Assembly (NCBI GenBank): GCA_035705495.1
Contig: DASSWB010000074.1
Span: 1-11,621, forward strand
Reading direction: 5' to 3'
Length of the DNA stretch: 11,621 nt
Source: DASSWB01 sp035705495
Lineage (GTDB): Bacteria > Bacteroidota > Bacteroidia > Flavobacteriales > Flavobacteriaceae
The translations under genes were made by a program, and so were the position numbers. Positions 7,515-11,621 of the stretch are shown piece by piece (the first letter of the stretch is position 1; each line of letters starts with the position of its first letter). Below the pieces are notes generated by a model. The model worked only from the letters and a program-made list of their open reading frames with translations. It had not been told where the DNA came from and ran no database searches.

Positions 7515-7943
7515 TTACTTCAGCTTAAAATCTTCCGAAGATAAGACAATTTCCGTCGAAGGAGATTCTGCAAACCGGGATTTTTCAGCAGTAATGAAAA
7601 TCCGCGTGGGCCGATGGGAAGAAACCGTGTATAATTTTGCTTGGTTCTTATCGTCCACCCACAAATTCCCCATGTTAATTGTTCCATGTTCTGTAGAGAT
7701 CATCCAAACAATATAAGTCTCTCGCGGAGGCGATAATTTTTCGGCTTTGATAATATTATCAACATCGACATAGATTTCGTAATTATCAGATCTGTTTTGG
7801 TCAATTGTCACAACCACTTTAGCTCCAGGCATTTTTGTTGAATCTGAAAAAACGACCTTTTTGGAACATCCAGTAATTAGAATAAATAAAAGTAAATATT
7901 TAGAGAATTCAACAACTCTTTTTGTTGCATTTCTTTTTTCCAT
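7515..7943 (-). CDS. tandem-paralogue lipoprotein B, RskA-C-terminus-like
   Basis: 142 aa from ATG 7943. The signal is lipoprotein type II: KYLLLFILITGC with the lipidated Cys at residue 26, giving an envelope-anchored protein of about 117 residues. A GTG at 8009 would extend the N-terminus by 22 charged residues and is less likely; with ATG 7943 this gene and its neighbour are both exactly 429 bp with Cys at residue 26. The mature part is gapless against the upstream paralogue, with 59 of 118 positions identical by hand count. Most conserved are PPR.TY.VWMIS, GTIN.GNL, FITAE and PST..VLS. That pattern (proline turn, TYxxW, glycine, ITAE, Px..vL) recalls the extracytoplasmic domain of RskA-type anti-sigma factors, but there is no membrane-spanning or zinc-finger anti-sigma part. 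I do not recognise a named family, and the function is unknown. Confidence 0.75.
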   Translation of the reverse strand: MEKRNATKRVVEFSKYLLLFILITGCSKKVVFSDSTKMPGAKVVVTIDQNRSDNYEIYVDVDNIIKAEKLSPPRETYIVWMISTEHGTINMGNLWVDDKNQAKLYTVSSHRPTRIFITAEKSRFAESPSTEIVLSSEDFKLK

Positions 7944-8016
7944 CGATGGGTGGTTTTTCTGTTTATCAGATTTGACTTTTTCCTTTTCTAAAATACGGGC
8001 TGGTTTCACGAATTTT

Positions 8017-8445
8017 CTATTTTACTTTGAATTGTTTTGTGGAAAGTACAACTTGCGTTGATGGCACGGTAATACTTTTGGTATCTTCAGCAGTGATAAA
8101 AACTTTGATCGGTTTATACGGTGAAACGGTTTGTAGTGTCGCTTTATTTTTATCTGAAACTTTTAGATTTCCAAGGTTGATGGTTCCGTTTTTTTCTGAA
8201 ATCATCCAAACCACATAAGTTTTGCGTGGCGGAGTTAACCGATCTGGTTTCGCCATTTTTTCGACTTCCAAATTGATTTCATAATTGTTGTTTTTATTTT
8301 CTTCCACTTTCAAAACTGCTTCGGCTGCAGGTATAACTTCGGAATTTGGGAAAACAATTTTATTGGAGCAGCCAACGAAGACAACAGCAACAAGAATGAT
8401 AAAGATAAACTGTAAAGTTTTTGTATTCTTCATTTTATAACGCAT
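8017..8445 (-). CDS. tandem-paralogue lipoprotein A, RskA-C-terminus-like
   Basis: 142 aa from ATG 8445, which follows an A-rich stretch usual for flavobacterial starts; ATG 8478 and ATG 8433 are also in frame. The lipobox is VAVVFVGC with Cys at residue 26. It is the upstream member of the pair and 73 bp separate it from the next gene, so the two are likely one transcript. Sequence is conserved with its neighbour from the Cys to the last residue without a gap; the charged loop at about residues 45-60 differs most, and the TPPRKTYVVWMIS core differs least. The molecule is small, beta-rich by appearance and without an enzyme motif. Roles as an envelope binding protein or as an adapter are guesses. 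Confidence 0.75.
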   Translation of the reverse strand: MRYKMKNTKTLQFIFIILVAVVFVGCSNKIVFPNSEVIPAAEAVLKVEENKNNNYEINLEVEKMAKPDRLTPPRKTYVVWMISEKNGTINLGNLKVSDKNKATLQTVSPYKPIKVFITAEDTKSITVPSTQVVLSTKQFKVK

Positions 8446-8791
8446 TGATTTTGATTTTTTGAAATTTAAAAATTCCATTCAAATTAATAATATATTTCTG
8501 TCCATCACCTAGCTTTCACTTAATTTTAACCAATTCGGGAATTAGATTTCATTTTTACTTAAACAAAAAAGTACTTCAACCAACGGTATCTAATAAACTT
8601 TCTGTTTTTTGGTTTGATAAAAATTCGTTTCTTTCAGCCTTTAAATATTTGACAATGGTATGTCCGACACACGGTATTACAAAAAAAAGGATTCGGACTT
8701 GTCGCAGTGAAAAACAATAAAGGATTGATTTGTTATTATTCCAGATTAAAAAACTTCTACAGCACAACTACATATCTGCTATCTTTGCACA
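8446..8791. other. divergent intergenic region, 346 bp, mostly unassigned
   Basis: It separates the lipoprotein pair (minus) from the RNA methyltransferase (plus) and must hold both promoters. On the plus side a perfect TATCTTTG is present (see separate entry). On the minus side, only TTAATTTG at about 8479-8486 approaches the -7 consensus, with no clear -33. GTCCGA and TCGGAC near 8662-8699 could pair over a long loop, but no other RNA structure is evident. A 63-codon minus-strand frame (8576-8767) has no family resemblance and is not called. Confidence 0.5.
8780..8787 (+). promoter_or_regulatory. perfect TAnnTTTG -7 element of the RNA methyltransferase gene
   Basis: TATCTTTG matches the Bacteroidota sigma-A -7 consensus fully. 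A TTC at 8755-8757, 22 bp upstream, is the nearest thing to the -33 TTG. The element ends only 4 bp before the ATG at 8792, so the expected start site falls at or next to the start codon. Confidence 0.65.
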
Positions 8792-9592
8792 ATGCACAAA
8801 CAGATTAATAGTTTACAAAATCAGACGATAAAATATTTGCTTCAGCTTCAGGAGAAATCCAGAACGCGGAGAAAAGAAGGCGTGTTTTTAATTGAAGGTG
8901 CAAGGGAAATTTCACTGTCAATAAAAGGGAATTATGAAATTTTACAGTTGTTTTTTTCTGCGGAATTTTTTTCCGAAGACAAAATCAACCGATTTTTCAA
9001 TCTGAAAAATCCAGTCGATATTATTGAAATTTCACAGGAAATTTATCAAAAAATCGCCTATCGCGGAAGCACCGAAGGAATTTTGGCTGTTGCAAAAACA
9101 AAAAATCATTCTGTCGACCAACTTTTTTTTAAAACTGAAAATCCGCTGATTTTAGTCGCCGAAGCACCGGAAAAACCCGGAAATATTGGCGCCCTACTTC
9201 GCACCGCCGATGCAGCAAATTTGGATGCTGTCATCATAGCGAATCCAAAAACCGATTTATACAATCCAAATATCATCCGTTCCAGCGTGGGCTGTGTTTT
9301 CACAACACCAATTGCGACGGGAACAACCACAGAGATCATTGATTTTTTAAAATCGAAAAAAGTGAATATTTACGCAGCGGCGCTTCAGGCTTCAAAACCT
9401 TATCACGAAATCGATTTTACCTCAGCTTCAGCAATCGTAATTGGAACCGAAGCAACTGGCCTAAGTGAGGAATGGCGGAAAAATTCGACCCAAAATATTA
9501 TTATTCCCATGGAAGGCGAAATAGATTCCATGAATTTATCGGTAGCAGCTGGAATTTTGGTTTTTGAGGCAAAAAGACAACGAATTTTATAA
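8792..9592 (+). CDS. TrmH/SpoU-family RNA 2'-O-methyltransferase
   Basis: 266 aa, the usual size for this family. The N-terminal substrate-binding domain (about residues 3-105) has the family's start pattern, with INSLQNQTIKYL followed by SRTRRKEGVFLIEG. The C-terminal SPOUT knot domain carries all three signature motifs: EKPGNIGALLR (127-137, with Asn131 and Arg137), VIGTEATGLS (216-225, Glu220), and IPMEGEIDSMNLSVAAG (238-254, Ser246 and Asn248). Such enzymes add a methyl group from S-adenosylmethionine to a ribose 2'-OH in rRNA or tRNA; the closest functional type is probably rRNA, as for RlmB, but the target base cannot be inferred. The gene stands alone between divergent and convergent neighbours, and its 3' end meets a heptad repeat array directly after the stop codon. 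Confidence 0.92.
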   Translation: MHKQINSLQNQTIKYLLQLQEKSRTRRKEGVFLIEGAREISLSIKGNYEILQLFFSAEFFSEDKINRFFNLKNPVDIIEISQEIYQKIAYRGSTEGILAVAKTKNHSVDQLFFKTENPLILVAEAPEKPGNIGALLRTADAANLDAVIIANPKTDLYNPNIIRSSVGCVFTTPIATGTTTEIIDFLKSKKVNIYAAALQASKPYHEIDFTSASAIVIGTEATGLSEEWRKNSTQNIIIPMEGEIDSMNLSVAAGILVFEAKRQRIL

Positions 9593-9620
9593 TTCTGAAT
9601 TCAGAATTCAGAATTCAGAA
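9593..9620. repeat. 7-bp tandem repeat, unit TTCAGAA, four heptads
   Basis: The array reads TTCTGAA, TTCAGAA, TTCAGAA, TTCAGAA in phase, followed by TTATTTA, which already contains the stop codon of the convergent VOC gene. It fills exactly the 28 bp between two convergent stop codons. Because the first heptad is the reverse complement of the others, the array is nearly palindromic. Confidence 0.85.
9593..9620. terminator. possible bidirectional terminator formed by the heptad array
   Basis: TTCTGAATTC (9593-9602) and GAATTCAGAA (9611-9620) are perfect reverse complements, able to form a 10-bp stem with an 8-nt loop. It sits between two convergent genes and is followed by TTATTT on the plus strand and TTATAAAATT on the minus strand. 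The stem is AT-rich and the T-tracts are interrupted, so strength would be modest. Confidence 0.35.
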
Positions 9621-10175
9621 TTATTTAGTCGTTTCCCCTCCCATTTCGGTAAAAACCTTGTCCACAGGTTCCCAAAGTTCAATTTTATTGCCTTCATGAT
9701 CCATGATGTGCACGAATTTTCCGTAATCAAATTCTTCAATAGAATCCAAAACCGTCACGCCGTTTGATTTAAGCTTCTTCACAAGTTCCTCAATGTTTTG
9801 AACTCGATAATTAATCATAAATTCCTTTTTTGAAGGCTCGAAATATTCGCTTCCTTTCTTAAACGGACTCCATTGCAGGTAATTGATTTCTTCCGGACGA
9901 TTGGCATTTCTGAATTCAAAACTTGAACCGTATTCGTTTGTTTCAAGTCCGAGGTTTTTAGAATACCATTCCCTTGCTTCCGCCGGATTTTCCGAAAAGA
10001 AAAAAATGCCTCCTATTCCAGTTACTTTTGGGGTTGTATCATTTGATTTTTCGGTTGATTCTTTTTCCATAATTGTATTATTGTTTAGGTGCGGTTTTTC
10101 ATCGGAATTGCATCCCATTATTCCGAAGAAAAGAAAAATGGCTAAAATAATTAAAGATTTTCTCTGTTTGTTCAT
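9621..10175 (-). CDS. VOC-fold (glyoxalase/bleomycin-resistance-like) lipoprotein
   Basis: 184 aa. The N-terminus is a lipoprotein signal, hydrophobic residues 8-20 followed by IMGC with Cys22; then comes a polar linker to about residue 50. From GIGGIFFFSENPAEAREWYSKNLGLE (about 53-78) to NKIELWEP (163-170) it is a complete VOC module with the typical FVHIMDHEGN turn. Of the usual metal ligands only the last Glu166 is clear; the position of the first His is a glycine or isoleucine, so the metal and the enzyme activity are doubtful. VOC proteins normally work in the cytoplasm, so lipid anchoring is unusual. It lies 28 bp downstream of another exported VOC protein on the same strand and probably shares its transcript. 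Confidence 0.85.
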   Translation of the reverse strand: MNKQRKSLIILAIFLFFGIMGCNSDEKPHLNNNTIMEKESTEKSNDTTPKVTGIGGIFFFSENPAEAREWYSKNLGLETNEYGSSFEFRNANRPEEINYLQWSPFKKGSEYFEPSKKEFMINYRVQNIEELVKKLKSNGVTVLDSIEEFDYGKFVHIMDHEGNKIELWEPVDKVFTEMGGETTK

Positions 10176-10203
10176 AATGGAAGTAACAGGTTAAAACCTT
10201 TAG

Positions 10204-10719
10204 CTAGCGATGCTGATCAAATAAAATTGTATTTCCATCCGGATCCGTTAACATAATGCTTGCGGGACCAGAAGTGGTTTCATCGGCCTCGCTGATTAAT
10301 TGAATATTGCTTTCTTTCAATTGTCGTTGAATTTCACGAACATCATCAAAATTTTCGATATTTTTTGCATTTTCGTCCCAACCTGGATTGAACGTTAAAA
10401 TATTGCCTTCAAACATTCCTTGAAATAATCCAATCAGCGCATTCTCATTTTTCATAATTAAATAATTTTGCTTCATACTACCAGCAAAAACTTTAAATCC
10501 GAGGTTTTCATAAAAATCCCTGGATTTCTCCAGATTCTTGACATTCAAACTCATTGAGAAAGCACCTAATTTCATGTCGTTTTCGTTTTCTTGGTTCATA
10601 TTTATATGGGTTCGATTATTTAATGGGGCTGGTTTCGCAAAGACAGAATTCATAAAAAATCCGAGTGACAGCGATATTAAAATTGATACTGTTAGAATAA
10701 ATGTGTGCTTGATTTTCAT
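10204..10719 (-). CDS. exported VOC-fold protein with N-terminal signal sequence
   Basis: 171 aa. Residues 1-28 are a signal peptide or anchor (TFILTVSILISLSLGFF, possible cleavage VFA|KP), then a short asparagine-rich linker. The VOC module begins at Met49 (MKLGAFSMSLNVKNLEKS), where a normal cytosolic relative would start, and ends at DPDGNTILFDQHR. The metal positions are not the classic His/His/Glu: a serine occupies the first and the end reads ILFDQH. A cytosolic start at ATG 10575 would delete the signal, but the full frame, the hydrophobic segment and a promoter at the right distance upstream support export. The downstream neighbour is a lipoprotein of the same fold. The substrate is unknown; a binding or shielding role is as likely as catalysis. 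Confidence 0.83.
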   Translation of the reverse strand: MKIKHTFILTVSILISLSLGFFMNSVFAKPAPLNNRTHINMNQENENDMKLGAFSMSLNVKNLEKSRDFYENLGFKVFAGSMKQNYLIMKNENALIGLFQGMFEGNILTFNPGWDENAKNIENFDDVREIQRQLKESNIQLISEADETTSGPASIMLTDPDGNTILFDQHR

Positions 10720-10767
10720 GTTTTACATTATTTATTGAGAGTTGGAACCGTATCGTTTTTCTCAAAT

Positions 10768-10800
10768 CAAAAATAAGAAATTATATAGCGTTAATGACAA
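10768..10800 (-). promoter_or_regulatory. promoter of the exported VOC pair
   Basis: On the minus strand a perfect TATTTTTG (-7) occupies 10768-10775 and TTG (-33) occupies 10798-10800, with a 22-bp gap, inside the range reported for Flavobacterium promoters. The start site would be near 10761, giving a leader of about 42 nt to the ATG at 10719. Confidence 0.55.
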
Positions 10801-10888
10801 TTCCGTGAGATGAAGGAATGAATCAACAAATCACTTCAGTTTAACAAAACCGACCACTGCTCTGCTTCTTAATTACATACATAATAAG

Positions 10889-10896
10889 TATCTTTG
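10889..10896 (+). promoter_or_regulatory. perfect TAnnTTTG -7 element of uvrA
   Basis: TATCTTTG is identical to the element of the RNA methyltransferase gene. The -33 region has TTC at 10866-10868 (20-bp gap) rather than TTG. The leader to ATG 10913 would be about 10-12 nt, with an A-rich stretch just before the start. No SOS-type (LexA) palindrome is evident in the 193-bp divergent spacer. Confidence 0.6.
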
Positions 10897-10912
10897 CAGA
10901 CTGGAAAAAAAT

Positions 10913-11621
10913 ATGAAGAAATTCGAAGAAAATATAGAGATTCTTGGAGCTCGTGTGCACAATTTAAAAAATATAGATGTCACGATTCCGAGGAAAAAAC
11001 TGGTGGTGATCACCGGACTTTCAGGTTCGGGAAAATCTTCTCTCGCTTTTGATACCATTTATGCCGAAGGACAACGCCGATATATAGAAACTTTTTCTGC
11101 CTATGCACGTCAATTTCTCGGCGGATTGGAACGTCCCGACGTTGATAAAATTGACGGCCTCTCCCCTGTTATTGCTATCGAACAAAAAACGACAAGCAAG
11201 AGTCCGCGGAGTACGGTTGGTACAATCACGGAAATTTATGATTTCCTGCGTTTACTTTTTGCCCGCGCCAGTGATGCCTACAGTTACAACACGGGAGAGA
11301 AAATGGTAAGCTTCACTGAAGAACAGATCAAAGAACTTATTCAAGAAAAATTTGATGGGAAACGCATTAATATTCTGGCGCCAGTAATTCGTTCAAGAAA
11401 AGGACATTATCGCGAACTTTTTGAGCAAATTGGAAAACAAGGCTTTTTGAAAGTCCGCGTGAATGGTGAAATCCGTGACATCGTAAAAGGAATGAAACTG
11501 GACCGTTACAAGACGCACGACATTGAAATTGTGGTGGACCGACTTGCAATGAACGGAAAGGAAGATACCTTAAAACGACTTGATGAAAGCATCAAAACGG
11601 CGATGCACCACGGAGATAATA
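10913..11621 (+). CDS. uvrA: excinuclease ABC subunit A (UvrA), N-terminal quarter, 3' truncated by window
   Basis: 236 codons remain open to the window end; full UvrA is about 940 aa. It recognises helix-distorting DNA lesions as a dimer and loads UvrB for nucleotide excision repair. The N-terminus IEILGARVHNLKNIDV is the family hallmark, followed by the first Walker A, GLSGSGKS (35-42), the AEGQRRYIETFSAYARQFL block, and GLSPVIAIEQKTTSKSPRS. The UvrB-binding region follows, with ILAPVIRSRKGHYRELFE and HDIEIVVDRL. Where E. coli and Bacillus UvrA have a Cys-Pro turn after LLFAR, this protein reads ASDAYSYNTGEKM. I believe this is usual for Bacteroidota UvrA, not a defect. The ATG at 10913 places the conserved start at the expected distance. 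Confidence 0.96.
   Translation, partial: MKKFEENIEILGARVHNLKNIDVTIPRKKLVVITGLSGSGKSSLAFDTIYAEGQRRYIETFSAYARQFLGGLERPDVDKIDGLSPVIAIEQKTTSKSPRSTVGTITEIYDFLRLLFARASDAYSYNTGEKMVSFTEEQIKELIQEKFDGKRINILAPVIRSRKGHYRELFEQIGKQGFLKVRVNGEIRDIVKGMKLDRYKTHDIEIVVDRLAMNGKEDTLKRLDESIKTAMHHGDN

Noticed and set aside
8662..8699. GTCCGA/TCGGAC inverted repeat as a small RNA or terminator
   Set aside because: The 6-bp stem has a loop of about 26 nt and no T-run; this is weak enough to be chance.
8576..8767. 63-codon minus-strand open frame in the divergent spacer
   Set aside because: It has no recognisable family, an irregular composition (clusters of Cys and Phe without a clear membrane segment), no promoter or start context, and lies in a region that must hold both promoters.
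11260..11310. Missing Cys-Pro turn in UvrA after the LLFAR block
   Set aside because: I recall this region as variable and of this AYSYNTGEKM form in Bacteroidota UvrA, so I read it as lineage-typical, not as damage; an alignment would settle it.

Overview
The window comes from a member of the Bacteroidota, most likely a flavobacterium. The evidence is AT-rich DNA, three good matches to the Bacteroidota promoter element TAnnTTTG, few Shine-Dalgarno sites, exported proteins with short Flavobacteriia-style signal peptides, and family content (DUF3810, DUF2809, paired imidazolonepropionase-like amidohydrolases) that is common in Flavobacteriaceae. Genus cannot be decided from the sequence. There is no IS element, phage gene, CRISPR array, tRNA or rRNA.

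Layout. (1) 1-87: the last 28 codons of a Crp/Fnr-type regulator, ending in a recognition helix with the FNR-like E..SR pattern. Its stop codon runs into a perfect FNR-type box (TTGAT-N4-ATCAA) that lies at the class II activator distance from a candidate promoter. (2) 150-2499: a tight plus-strand run of an exported alpha/beta hydrolase, a DUF2809 membrane protein and a DUF3810 membrane protein with an HExxH metalloprotease motif. (3) 2573-6866: two exported amidohydrolase-fold proteins, 993 and 433 aa. They hold three amidohydrolase domains, of which only one keeps the metal ligands. (4) 6927-8445, minus strand: a CatE/YfiE-like VOC enzyme and two tandem paralogous lipoproteins of identical length. 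(5) 8792-9592: a TrmH/SpoU family RNA 2'-O-methyltransferase with a promoter that implies an almost leaderless mRNA. (6) 9621-10719, minus strand: two adjacent VOC-fold proteins that both carry export signals. (7) 10913-end: the N-terminal quarter of uvrA.

The strongest structure not explained by genes is a set of three 7-bp tandem repeat arrays (units TAGTCAG, TAGACTC, TTCAGAA). Each abuts or runs into the 3' end of a minus-strand gene, and in two of them the 7-bp phase continues as degenerate copies into the coding sequence. The other leads are the FNR box beside its likely regulator, the one-active/two-dead amidohydrolase set, and the exported VOC pair.

Most genes look like ordinary chromosomal flavobacterial genes. 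I see no clear defence or other accessory system, and the novelty is in small-scale structure rather than in a large cassette.
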